Source of the DNA: Inonotus obliquus
Taxonomy: Eukaryota; Basidiomycota; Agaricomycetes; Hymenochaetales; Hymenochaetaceae
Reading direction: 5' to 3'
Assembly: GCA_032164295.1 (NCBI GenBank)
Contig: JAJHTX010000006.1
Coordinates: 434,001 to 498,000, forward strand
Length of the DNA: 64,000 bases
Every line of letters begins with the position of its first letter. Positions within the stretch are counted from its first letter, which is position 1. The notes under the pieces were generated by a model that was not told the origin of the DNA, did not search any database, and was given only the letters and a program-made list of their open reading frames with translations. Shown in pieces: positions 1-11,067 of this stretch. Made by a program: the position numbers and the translations under genes.

Positions 1-145
1 AGATGTCCATGACTGTGGATAGCGGCACCGAGGAACTTTTTGAGGTCAGAAGACGTGATGCAATTGCATTTTTACGAGCCCCTATGTCGTTCTAAGAACA
101 TACACCGCGGAAGAATACGACGGAAACAGTTGTTGTTCTATACGG

Positions 146-1402
146 CTATCCTCTCCTTCCGCGAGCTGCAGCAGGGACTTTCCGCTTCTTGAACAATCCG
201 CCAGTGGATTCAGGAGTTTCCAGAGGCGTGGTTTCCTCCGACTTTTCATTCGGCTTGGCAGACCTTATTTCATAGTCCGATGGCTCAACTTTCGGAGTAG
301 CATCGTTCCTCGCTTGTCGAGGCCCAGCAGCATCATGATGAAGTTGGTTGGGCTTGTCTTCTTTCTTAATTGAACGATCCGCGTCATTTAAATTCTTTGG
401 CTCGTCGTTCTCTTCATTCGTGTCCGCCTGCATGTCACCTTCGGGCTCAGTAGCACGTTTCCAACGCGTCGGCTGCCACTTGGGTTTATCCCCAGTTAAC
501 GTTTGTGATGTCTGCCCAGAACTTGTCTGCGACTCTGCCTTCTCTGCAATCGGGAACTGCGATGATTGTCCAGGCTCGAAGTTACGGACGGACGCCGCTG
601 TGTGGCCGCTCATTTCTTTGGTCTGGTCCGTAGACTGGTCTGTGGCAACAAGAAAGGTTGGTTCTTCCTTCTTTTTTGACTTCAGCTTGATTGGTATGTC
701 TCCCGGGTCCCAAATCTCGCCTAACCCAGCGCTGATCGTCCTTTTACGCAACTTGAAGCGCCTTTCATCTTCCTCATCCTCAAGTAATGCTTCGGCTTCG
801 CGCTTCTGGGGCAGAAAGTCAGGAAGCACCCCATCTTTCGTGTCCTCCTCCTTTGGATCCTGTAAATCTTTGGGGAGCGGGGGAGGAGGGGGAGCAACTA
901 CTTCCCATTCGCCAACGAGACCTTGGGTTCTACGACGTTCCATCTCGGCTCTTAACCGCTCTTCGTCTGGATCGGTAATACCCATAGACTGGGCCGTTGA
1001 GTAGTTTGACCATACGGAAGTAGGCCTTTCCGGCTTCTTCGCCGCAGTTGCAGTCTGCGGGGTCCTTGCTGCTTGCGACGACGAGGTCAACGAGGCGTAT
1101 CCAGCCGAAACGTCTTGAGCGAAAGCCGCGTTAGCTGCCTAAGCATCCATCAGTAAAAGTTCTTCCTAAGAAGACGTAAAAGAGCTCCTTACCACCTCCA
1201 CACGGGCCAACTCTCGCCTTTCTTCTTCCAAGTCCTTCTTCCTCCGTTCACCCTGCTTATAGATATTCTTAACATAACGATCTCTATTTCCTTTGTGACG
1301 CATTCCCGATTCATGCTGGCGTCGAGAAGGGGCATCATCTGTGATGTAAATTTCGCAATATTTGCAGAAATATTTCTTGTGCGAGAGCCAGTACTCGGAC
1401 AT
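146..1402 (-). CDS. WBP4-like U1-type zinc-finger splicing factor
   Basis: Two exons, 1193-1402 and 146-1138, joined across a 54-bp intron (donor GTAAGG, acceptor TTAG). The N-terminus has a matrin/U1-type C2H2 zinc finger at about residues 10-45: FCKYCEIYITDD, then two His spaced as in the family (RQHESGMRH). A charged helix follows (ERRKKDLEEERRELARVE). The rest is low-complexity, proline- and acid-rich, and ends in a basic KKRKVPAAARGRRG tail. This order matches WW-domain-binding protein 4 (FBP21), which joins the spliceosome at the B complex. I see no WW domain, which is common in fungal members. It is divergent to the CDP-DAG synthase with about 215 bp between starts, so the two may share a promoter. 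The family call is firm for the zinc finger and inferred for the spliceosomal role. Confidence 0.8.
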
Positions 1403-1617
1403 GGTGGTTGAGAGAATGAATGTGACAGTGACAAGTCGGCTGTGACAATAGAAATCACCTGCCGAATGTATTACCCAAATAGGTAATTAGTATCCACGCG
1501 TCATCGACCACCAGGACTCAGAAGCGTTACGCCCGTCGTCCGCAAACTGCACACAGTTTGTCTTCGTACGGGTCAACCTGTTTAGCGGCCACCATCTAGC
1601 TGCGGTTGCAAGCGGCG

Positions 1618-3831
1618 ATGAGCAAACGGCCTTCAGCCAAGGTAACATCATCTTTCGCTTCACGCACAGCGTTTGAAGCACTTGCTGTCTCCGACGCAGA
1701 GGAGGAAGAGGAGGTACAGGATGAACAGGAGGTGGAAGTCCCTCACCCATCTGACGTGTAAGCGCAAGTTTTAAAAATGCGAAAAAATGATCATCATTAA
1801 TATACGCAACAGAAATCCCCATGTTTCTGTGGACGAACCTCCGAGGCCCTCGAAGAGTGCCCAGAAAAAAGCTGCTCGTCAAGCACGTCAGCAAGCCAGG
1901 CAGGGGAATAAAGCGTTGCGAAACACTTCGCTCTCTTCCTCTCCGACCAGCAGTCGCGCAACTACTGATGAGCCACCTCGACCTGGGACTCCCGGATCGC
2001 AGTCAAATCCGGTGGAAATTCCTCCCGAAACTGAGAGCGAATTATCTGCGGTGCTCGTCGACGCCGAAGCTCTTGAGAATACTGCATCCTCCGTAACGAG
2101 TGACGCTACGCACGAATCAGTGCCAGCGGAAAATGGACATGTTCCGCATAGTGATACGGTGCCCTTGGAACCACCCGTATCTCCAGCGTCTGCCACATCG
2201 AGCAAACCATCCGCATTTCCTACATCTCCAGTTGACATAGCGATGCGGAAGGCGTCACAGAGCCTAGCTGTGAATCCCCTTAGCCTAAAAACAGAATCAA
2301 TTGATGCTCGGCCTAAGATGTCCTCGACGGTTCCAGCTCCTGAGGCAGGTGATAAGGAGGCCGCCGAAAAGACGAAGAAGCGGCAGAGCTTCCTTGTTCG
2401 CACTCGATGGACATTTATTATGATCGGAGGTTTCTTATGTCAGTAGCAGTTCTTCACCTCTTCCGGTTGGGCATTACTCACATTCCATACGTCCAGTGTG
2501 CCTTTTGGCTGGACATGCGTACATGGTAATGCTCGTAATGGTCTGCGAGACGCTTGTGTACCGAGAAGTTTCTGCATTATTTACTTCCGTCAATACGAAG
2601 TCCCGTGATGATAAGGCTAAAGCCAAAGATCCATGGAGCAAGACGTTGAACTGGTATTTCTTCGTCGTTGCAAACTTCTTCCTATACGGTGAGAGCATAA
2701 TCTTCTACTTCAAGGTTCGCCAAATTCTGCAAGCATCTTCGATATCACGTTAACTGTTACTTGAAGCACGTCGTCTTCTCGGATTGGCATTTCTCCCTTT
2801 TCGCAGCGAACCACCGCTTCACTAGTTTTACCTTGTACATGATCGGATTCGTAGGTTTCGTTGCTTCGCTGCAACGGCAGCACCTAAAGTCTCAATTTGG
2901 CTTGTTCTGCTGGGTACATATGTCACTGCTTCTCGTAGTGGTATCGAGGTATTTGCATGCTTTATTGTATGAGCATACAGTACTAATATTGCTACCTAGT
3001 CATTTCATCATGAATAACACCCTCGAAGGATTGATCTGGTTCTGGGTGCCAACGTCTTTAGTCATCTGCAATGACATCTTCGCCTATGTCTGGGGTAAAC
3101 AGCTCCATCAATACAGACTTTCAACACCTCTGATAAACCTCATAGGAATCACGATTGGTCGTACACCGCTCATCAAGCTTTCCCCAAAAAAGACGGTAGA
3201 AGGCTTCGTTGGTGCATTCTTCTCGACAATCCTTTTCGGGCAATTATGGGGAACATTCTTTATGCGTTTTGCTTATATGATTTGCCCCGCGCATAATCTC
3301 GGCTTGAACGCCTTCTCCGATATCTCGTGCGCGCCGAACCCGGTCTTTCAATGGCATGCGTGGAAAATACCCGCGGCGTTACGAGTTATACTCCACACGT
3401 TGCCAGGCCTCCATGGTGTCGAAACGGTGCCATACGCACCTTATCAATTTCATCTTCTGGTAATGAGTTGCTTCGCTTCACTCGTTGCACCCTTCGGTGG
3501 CTTCTTTGCGAGCGGATTTAAGCGCGCATTTAACATTAAGGACTTTGGACATAGCATTCCCGGACATGGTGGCATGACTGATCGGATGGACTGCCAGTAC
3601 GTCAATTCAATGTCCTTGAGGATTGAATGTTAGGACTGATGTATAACGGCCTCTCTCAGGTTCCTTATGGGCATCTTCACATACGTATATTACAGCAGTG
3701 TCGTCAAGGTACATCACGTCACTGTAGGACATGTCTTACAGTTGATCGTTTCAGGGCTGACTCTTGAGGAGCAAATTGAGCTTATGGAGGACTTCAAACG
3801 TTTTCTAGAAGGACGAGGTATCACAGTGTGA
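1618..3831 (+). CDS. CDS1: Phosphatidate cytidylyltransferase (CDP-diacylglycerol synthase)
   Basis: The enzyme makes CDP-diacylglycerol from phosphatidic acid and CTP, the entry to phosphatidylinositol, phosphatidylserine and cardiolipin synthesis, in the ER membrane. The family signature is intact near the C-terminus: SGFKRAFNIKDFGHSIPGHG followed by GMTDRMDCQ, with the catalytic Asp and Lys residues. Several membrane spans precede it. The start at 1618 (MSKRPSAKV) opens an acidic, serine-rich cytosolic extension of about 200 residues, longer than in yeast. Introns are needed after PHPSD, after IGGFL, before HVVFSDWHF, inside VVVS/SHFIMNN (51 bp, in frame), before ITIGRTPLIK, after DRMDCQ and before GLTLEEQIEL. 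The last two residues are TV before TGA at 3829-3831. The two in-frame introns would be retained by a naive reading. The family call is certain; the first exon is inferred from splice phase. Confidence 0.93.
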
Positions 3832-4240
3832 ATCCTTAGGCATCTCATCGTGGCTCTGGGTTTGTGGGATTGTGCAAAACGGTTCGGGGGATGATAAGTA
3901 CCTAGCTATTCAATTCGTCTTTAGTCACGTATGCAATATAAGTATTACTTCACGGGCCGAACCTTTCAACTATGATAACATGGAACACAGTATTTAAGTT
4001 TAAAATCAAGCTGTCCCGAACCATTCGGGGTGCTTACAGACAAGCCCATTTCACTGATGAAATAACTTCCGATCAGAATATCTGATTGATCAACTCCGCG
4101 GGACCACAGGAACTTAAAGCAAACTAAATGCATGCGGCGATAGGTATTATTTTGCTCAACATACATACACGTCATACAAAACCATGGACGTCTTGGTAAC
4201 CCATGCATATGGAAGTGACGACATAGAGGAAACTTACGCT

Positions 4241-5018
4241 TCATGAGCGTGGCTTCTCCTGCAAGTACGAAGCGAGACGTTCAGAATGATTGCGTTGATA
4301 GGGAGACAAGGTAAGAATGATTCGTACCTTCTTCTCCTTCCAGAGTGCCAAGAGACCGACTCCTGAGACCTTCACGACCTTGAAACGTACTCCGGGAATA
4401 TCACCCTTGGCTTTGCCGCTACGACCGAAACCAGAAATGAGGACTTCGTCGTTCTCATCGACAAAGTTCAAGCAACCATCGTTCTAGCGACCAAAACCAA
4501 GAAAGAAGGAAGAAAAAGAAAGAAAGAATCTCAGCATTTCGCGATGTCCAATAGAGAACAGTAGAGGGAAAAGACGTACCGGCACGAAAGCAGTGACTTT
4601 CTTGCCGTTTTTGATAAGTTGTACACGAACGCATTTGCGAATGGCGGAGTTGGGTTGCTTCGCCTCGACACCGACTTTCTCGAGGACGATGCCCTTCGCG
4701 TGGGACGACCCACCCGTAGGCGAGGTCTTGTAGATATTTCCAAGCGCGCGCTTCTTGTAACTTTTGTCCGCCTATCGAGCACACACATCACATCCACCAC
4801 ATCCACCAAAAGCAACGTATACATCGCAGTGAATCAGTCGATACCTCGTGTCTGATGCTAATAGTCGATAAGAACTCACCCAGCGATTTTCGCGGCGGTC
4901 ATTGCGCAGTTTGCGCGCTGCTTGAAGTCCACGAGGTTTGTTGGCTATTAACCATTGCGAGCGACATCAGCGCTGCTCGCCACCGGAAAGAGAGGACGAT
5001 GAGCGACTTACAGCCCAT
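4241..5018 (-). CDS. RPS23: 40S ribosomal protein S23 (uS12)
   Basis: A decoding-centre protein of the small ribosomal subunit. Exon 1 is only ATGGGCT (5012-5018), followed by a GTAAGT intron; exon 2 gives [20 protein letters not shown]; exon 3 gives [15 protein letters not shown] and the universally conserved [20 protein letters not shown]; exon 4 gives [16 protein letters not shown] and [20 protein letters not shown]; the last exon is only EKPRS and TGA. The loop proline hydroxylated in eukaryotes (KQPNS) is present. The five-exon layout with tiny terminal exons is typical of basidiomycete ribosomal protein genes. The coding exons are almost unchanged from yeast, so the assignment is certain; exon borders are set by GT-AG and homology. 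Confidence 0.97.
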
Positions 5019-6276
5019 AGTTGCTGATAGCGACGACGACGAACGGAAGACCGGTTATTTGATTGATGTATGAAAGCACGCGCGCAAACTGTGCTGTATA
5101 GTTCACGCGATTATGTAATCTACTCCCACGGCTTCAAAGTTTGTCTTTCATCGCTCTCTGGCTGTAACCACCATGTCGAAAAATCCTACGACAGTACCTT
5201 CCTATCTGGCTCGACTATTTGACGACGTTGTCCCTTCGTATGCTTGAAAGTTGTTTGGAGCTCCATCTTTTATTTTCACTCTTTTTTCCGCTCCGTTCAA
5301 TTCATACTTTGTCAGCGCCCCCAAGCACTTGGCGATCCTTATTGCGGATACATGGTGAACAGGTGAACAAAAAGGAGTTCCGTAGACACAATCAGGGGAC
5401 ACTGACTCTGTCCGATCTTCTTATGCTGGGTACTATTTCATCAAGGACGAAATAATAGCCGTGCTCTTCTAGCTCTTGTCGAAGCAGCTCTCGCCCTTAA
5501 ACAAAATCAGTACGGAATGCTTTGAACGAACGGATCACTCTCCTTTGTCCTAAAGACTCCGCGCCGAAGAAAGTACCAATGAACCGTGCTAATTGTTCAA
5601 TATGACGCACAAGATCGTAGCCTACACTCTTCCGCCTAGGCAAATCTCTCTTTTTATCTAATCTAATTAAGGTGATTTTTGGAATGATCTGAGCGTTTCG
5701 CTTTGTCGAATTTCCCTCATCCCTCTCTAATTGTGCTTGAACCTTAAGGAAAACGTCATGGTAAGCCCGCCGTTCCTTCCTCCCTTCTGACTGAACACCG
5801 AAGTAGGGAAAGCCCGGACTCTCAGGGCTATCGGGAGCATCTTCATCTCGATACCATTAGCGGAACGAATCCAATTGTTTGACTCCTCTGCGGAAAATCA
5901 CCCGAATTCATTAATTACTCTGAGCGTGCCTTGGACCCAGTCGTCCTCGCCTTGCAATTTATCAAGAACGCTGTACTCTTGGTTCCCTGCACCTTGCAGG
6001 TCTGTTCTCGCTTGGTTGGGTCAGCATTTTTACTCCATCGTTGACAACGCCTTTTGTCTCTAACGCCGAGCTGCTCCTCTTGATTGTCAACAACACAGCA
6101 GGTTAGAGCTCTCTGTGCTTCGGGCGTACCTGAAATGTAGGGTGCTATGGTATAAAGTCTGCCTATGAGCATTTGTCGGAACCAGCAACGCACTCGCATT
6201 CGCAGTCAGCTTCAGCCAACTACCTCACATCCACATCCAAACGTTTACTCAATTAGCGTATCATTCACTATATACG
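5019..6276. other. Intergenic region between RPS23 and the pheromone gene
   Basis: No coding region that I can support on either strand. Open frames at 5202-5455 and 5875-6199 are short, lack family features and overlap each other on opposite strands. A TCCTTTGTCC at 5541-5550 resembles the HMG-box pheromone-response core (ACAAAG on the other strand) but lies about 730 bp upstream of the pheromone start and may be chance. Pyrimidine tracts just before 6277 suit a fungal core promoter. Confidence 0.5.
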
Positions 6277-6498
6277 ATGGATAGCTTCACGCTCTTCTTC
6301 ACTGCTAAGTCCACTGAGGACACTCTTGTTCCTTGCGGAGACGTCCGCGACTCCAAGAACACCGCCGTTGACTCCTTACCGACTGACAATGAGACAGGCG
6401 ACAGCAACGGTGGACCTTATTGTGTCATTGCATGGTATGTCTCGAAAATTTTTCCTGCCTTTCCTTAATCTTGTGGCTGACTGCTGGATCGTCACAGA
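6277..6498 (+). CDS. Mating pheromone precursor (CaaX lipopeptide)
   Basis: A 52-residue precursor starting MDSFTLFFTAKS, the start typical of mushroom B mating-type pheromones, and ending GGPYCVIA, a CaaX box (Cys codon 6421-6423) for farnesylation, AAX proteolysis and methylation. The stop codon does not exist in the genomic reading frame: after Ala the DNA reads TGG. A GTATGT donor at 6435 and a CACAG acceptor ending at 6497 remove 63 bp and join TG to A, making TGA right after CVIA. Unspliced RNA would read through to a 63-residue protein without a CaaX box. Mature peptide is probably cut near the Asn-Glu at residues 38-39, leaving about 10 residues up to Cys49 (inferred). A STE3-type receptor is expected nearby in a B locus but I recognise none here, so it may be an orphan or locus-edge pheromone gene. 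Confidence 0.82.
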
Positions 6499-6902
6499 AT
6501 TGGCACATATCACGATTGCTGCGTCGGACTACTTTCGAATTTACGTCGTCGCACGCTAATACCCTTGGATTTATCTGTATATTTTATTTTTTCGTTTGTG
6601 GATATTATCTTCTCTGGGTTTATTTTCTCTTTACCTTCGCTTTCTCATGTGCCCGTTTTGTTTTGATGACGGAAGATTACTGTCGTCAGATTTGTCTTAC
6701 TATTGTTCTTGGTCTTGGTCTTTCCTTTCGATTTCGGTGTCATGACTCTTTATGACTTGTTTGGGATGATGGACATTATCACACTTAGCATTTGTATTCA
6801 CATATTCGTTCGCACTCGCATACACATTTCACGTTCGCATTCACGATTATACCAACGATTTGTCTGTTTAATTTGACGTAGTGATTAATCCCTGAGCCAT
6901 GT

Positions 6903-8607
6903 TTACGACTCCAGAAATTCTTTGATCTTGCCCGTCAAGAAAGCCAAATCCGTAGGGTTTGAACCTCCTCCAGCTACGGGAGCATTATCGCTTGAGTAAT
7001 GATAACAAAGTCCAAATCAACTTATCCACTCACCTGTATGTCCCCAAACAGTCGGGATGACCTCAAGACGGGCATTCTTGAGATGAGATACTTCGTACTC
7101 GCTATCCTCAGGCTACTCGTAAATCGCACATTATCGCCTTTACAAAAAAGTACTCCAGCATAAGGTAACTTACCGGAAAGTACAAATCGGTCTTGCTCGG
7201 CATAATCAACACCTTAGCTTTGATAGACTCTAGAGTCTTCTCTAGATCACCACCGTCCCTAATCTTTGATATGTCACCGCTTTGCCAGGTATGCAAGAGA
7301 GTGATAAGGTCGTTTGCGTCCCAGTTTGTTACGAAGCGGCCTTCCCAGGCTTCACGGAGCCAGGATTCTAGATCTGGGAATCTAGAATACAAATGATGGC
7401 ATGCCCATGAGATATTCCATTTTCATATTATAGGTGAGTTTGGATTTGAATCGAGTCTTACAGTCCGTTTGCTGTGAAGTTGTACTCGCGGAACCACTAG
7501 ATTTTCATATTTCTTCAGCGACTACAGAACTTATATTCTGCAAATTCAAGGATTCGGACTCACAGCTTGACCAAAAGCCCATGCACTATATACACGCGCA
7601 AAAGCACGAATTCCTTGCTCAGCTGGAGTCTTGTAATGTCCATTATCGAAATCCTTGGATGCTACTAGAGCAGCTTTAGGTCCCTCAAGGAAACTGAATC
7701 GGATGACCAATAGGGGCACAGTATCTTATAAAAAAGTGTACGCGTACCATATGTTATGAGGACTTGTACGGGCCGAAGAACAAATGACGACTATGCGTTC
7801 GACAAAGTCTGGATACATAGCTGCCCAGTGATAAGCCTTTAAATGAAAATAATCAATTGCCAAAGAATAAAGCTAGCTATCGAGTTTGTGAAGAATGATT
7901 TTATTACCTGTTGCCCACCCATGGAAAAACCTATTGCACAGTATAACTTCTGTACTCCCAACTTCTTCGTTAGGACTGCATATTGAGCGCGTCTGTGTAA
8001 ATGCAACTTGGATAAGATGGATGTGTGGTTTTAGCTTAGTGGAATGATATACATATTGTCCGAGTAAGAAATTGCTGGAAAGTAAGGTCCATTATGTGGT
8101 TTGGGCTGAATGCTTTCAGCTAGCTACTCTGTCAAGACGGGGATAGAGCTACTCACTGTGTTGGACGGAGAGGAAGACTGAGTGATGCAGCGGATAAATA
8201 CTAGATTTATAGATCCAAGGAAAGAAACATGATGGGAGCATACCTCTCCATTTGAAAACAGTGCAAAGGTAACGACGAAATACTTGTTCGTGTCCAGAGC
8301 CTATGGAAATGTAAGCTACACTAAAGTCGAATACTCGCATACAAAGCATGCTCACTTTCCCTTCCCCGACGAGATAATCCTGACCTTGTTGAGCAGTCAG
8401 TATCTTGAACTGATAAGGACGAGATGGATAACAGAAAATATGCTTACTTCCGACTCTCATCTTCGCTCCGTAACATGTCGGAAAGACAATACATGGGTTA
8501 TTTGGATTCCCATACGTTCTAAAAGCCGTTATCGCATTGGGTAATACGCCACCTGCGACAATGAATGTTCCATGTTCATAATACTGAGTCTCTACAGTAC
8601 TTTGCAT
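6903..8607 (-). CDS. Alpha/beta-hydrolase, homoserine O-acetyltransferase-like (copy 1)
   Basis: Multi-exon gene of the MetX-like alpha/beta-hydrolase superfamily. It starts MQSTVETQYYEHGTF at 8607 and reads VAGGVLPNAITAFRTYG and CIVFPTCYGAK in exon 1. The nucleophile elbow AIGFSMGGQQ lies near 7920, the motif ANDLITLLHTWQSGDIS near 7300, the acid in IMPSKTDLYFPV near 7190, and the His in VWGHT near 7050. Ser, Asp and His of the triad are therefore all visible. The C-terminus is LTGKIKEFLES, then TAA at 6903-6905. Such fungal proteins are often annotated as homoserine acetyltransferases, but many may be esterases or acyltransferases with other substrates; the substrate is unknown. It lies in tandem with a paralogue starting at 10584. 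About six to nine short introns are implied. Confidence 0.75.
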
Positions 8608-8862
8608 TTCTCTGATAATCGCTCGAAACGAGTAGAGAACCCTGGTAAGGAGCTGCAGATGGCTGTATGAGAAAAGGAGGCGCTCCGATAGCAACCGGGC
8701 AAGGGCCATACTCAAATCAAAATAGGTTCATTTCTCACATTACTATATAAATTCGGTGACGATTCGCTTTGACAATCCATATTTACTCACGAAGCCTAAG
8801 GGATTATCCTACAAGATTCATCCTAAATATCCATCACGTTTGTCTAAACCACTTTCGTAAAC

Positions 8863-10584
8863 TCAGGATTCCAAGAAAGCTCGAACTTCGTTCTTGACAA
8901 ACTCGTCGTCTTCTTCATTTGAACCACCTCCAGCTGGAGCAGAAGAAAGGAAGTTCAGCTTGGTGATGAAGAAACAACAAATTACGCCAACTCTACATAC
9001 CCATATGGCCCCAGACAGAATTAATGACAACGAGTTTCGCGTCCTTCAAATATGATACTTCGATTGCACTATCTTCCGGCTAACGTAAAGTGGCAATTAG
9101 TCCTACACCTTCCTTGCGATGATCTCTCCTAAATGATTACGTACCGGAAAGTACAAGTCTGTCTTTGAAGGCATGATTAGTCCGCGTGCTTTGATCTTGC
9201 TCAGACAACCTGCGTAGTCCCCTCCGTCAAGGACGCGCGAGATGTCTCCACCTTGCCAAGTATGTAGGAGGGTTATCAGGTCATTTGCGTCCCAGCCCAA
9301 ATAGCCAGCTTCCCACTCCTCACGCAGGAAGGACTCGAGATCGGCATACCTATACTGTGTGATCAATTTGTTCGAAAAGACGAGTTGTTTAGAAATAACT
9401 TACTTTCCATCATGGAGATACCCGTGATTTCTGAACCACTTCAAGAAGGTGAATCAATACAAATACAGCACAAAGTACTATCAAAATCCTGAACTTACAG
9501 TCTGGCCATACGCCCAAGCACTATAGGCTCGTCCGAAAGCTCGGATACCAATTTGCGGAATAGTCTTGTAATGTCCATTTTCGAAGTCCTTTGATGCCAC
9601 GAGCGCTGCTTTCGGACCTTCCAGGAAGCTACGAGATACTATCAACATTTCGCGTACCATCGGCGATTGACTGAGTGCGAAACACACCATATATTATGAG
9701 GGCTGGTCCTTGCAGAGCCGCAGATCGGAATGAACCTTCATACCATAGGATGCATTCAATGGGGCAGTTACAACTTTGATACGAAAAGAAACTTACCGCT
9801 CTACGAAGTCAGGATACATGACAGGCCAATAATACGCCTATAAGCCATCTTTCAAGAACAAACACACTCTTTTGCTATGTAATGGCTCAAACCTGTTGTC
9901 CTCCCATAGAGAATCCTATGACGGCATAAACTTTCTCTATTCCAAGTATTTTAGTTAGCACAACATATTGCGCTCGTCTAAGGTAATGCTGAGTCAATTC
10001 GTCTGCACAAGTGGCGAACTATGGGCACTGACATGTTGTCCTCGTAAGATACGGCAGGAAAATACGGCCCATTATGCGGCGGAGGCTGACATGGTTGGAG
10101 TCATTTAAGGTATGTCTTCGTGAGCGGAAGTCATTCTCACAGTATTGGAAGGAGACGAGGACTTCGTGATCAATCAGGTCTCGCTTACGGGGACACGTAA
10201 TCGACATTCTTACCTCTCCATTGGAAAATAATGCGAAAGTGACAACGAAGTATTTGCTTGGTTGCAATGCCTGTGACATAAGTTATCAGGAATGACGATA
10301 AAAGTTCAAAGAGTTAATTCCTACTTTGTCTTCACCTATCAAGTACGTCTGGTCTAGCAGTCCAGATCCTTGTTACTCGTGTTTACTCTACGAATAGATG
10401 ATCAGTTCAATCAGAGCCGCGTACCATTTAGCTTCCCGCCATAACATGTTGGAAAGACTATGCACGGATTCTTCTTGTCGCCGAAGGTCTGATAAGCTGT
10501 GATAGCGTTAGGAAGCACTCCCCCTGCAACGCGAAAGCGGCCGTGATGGTAGTATTGAATCGGGGTGTCAATTGTTTCGACCAT
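8863..10584 (-). CDS. Alpha/beta-hydrolase, homoserine O-acetyltransferase-like (copy 2)
   Basis: Tandem paralogue of the gene at 6903-8607, same strand, with about 255 bp between the two coding regions. It starts MVETIDTPIQYYHHGRF at 10584 and reads VAGGVLPNAITAYQTFG and CIVFPTCYGGKL. The elbow AVIGFSMGGQQ is near 9905, FLEGPKAALVASKDF near 9600, ANDLITLLHTWQGGDIS near 9270, the acid in IMPSKTDLYFPV near 9160 and the His in SVWGHM near 9005. The C-terminus is KNEVRAFLES and TGA at 8863-8865. Intron positions appear to match copy 1, which supports duplication of a whole gene. The triad is complete. Its start faces the TM9 gene with about 480 bp between them. The exact substrate cannot be told from sequence. 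Confidence 0.75.
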
Positions 10585-11067
10585 TGTAGCTTGTTAACGA
10601 ATAGGGTATGGAAGATCAGGTCCGCGTACCCAGTGTTTACTGTTCAACGGTGAGGAGTAGACTCCTGATATTCTCTGTCCGTGGCCTTATCTGTGGGTCT
10701 TTGTTAGAGAAAAGCCATCCCATTCAGTCGACGGATCGGATTCCCATGGGACTCTAGGTATATTTAGGGAAGACACATGATTTTATTCTGAGTCGAAATC
10801 GGAGTGTGTTCTGTTCTGACAGATACAGTCTGTATTGCAGAACCGTGTGCGCTTGAAGAGTATGATCGTACTGGGTACTGCAGATTGAATATCATGAGGG
10901 TGGATCAAAGCAGGGTTGACTGGCGATCGTAACTTCCAAAGAGACTGGCCACACTTGGATCACGTGCACTATTTCGCCGTGTCACCGTTGCGTTGCGGTG
11001 AACAGCACACCGACGAGTCGGCAAAAGAAATAACTTTGCACTTCGACTTCGTTAGCTCAGTCTCAAC
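10585..11067. promoter_or_regulatory. Divergent promoter region (hydrolase copy 2 / TM9)
   Basis: No gene seen in these 483 bp. They separate two start codons on opposite strands and so should hold both promoters. I see no clear TATA box. Confidence 0.4.

Noticed and set aside
348..1004. 218-codon ORF on the + strand
   Set aside because: Antisense shadow of the WBP4-like gene; no domain and Ser/Gly-rich text mirrors the acidic/proline-rich coding strand.
5541..5550. Pheromone-response element upstream of the pheromone gene
   Set aside because: One isolated ACAAAG-type core about 730 bp away is expected by chance; mentioned only as context.
5875..6199. ORFs on both strands just upstream of the pheromone gene
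   Set aside because: They overlap each other, lack features, and lie where the pheromone promoter should be.
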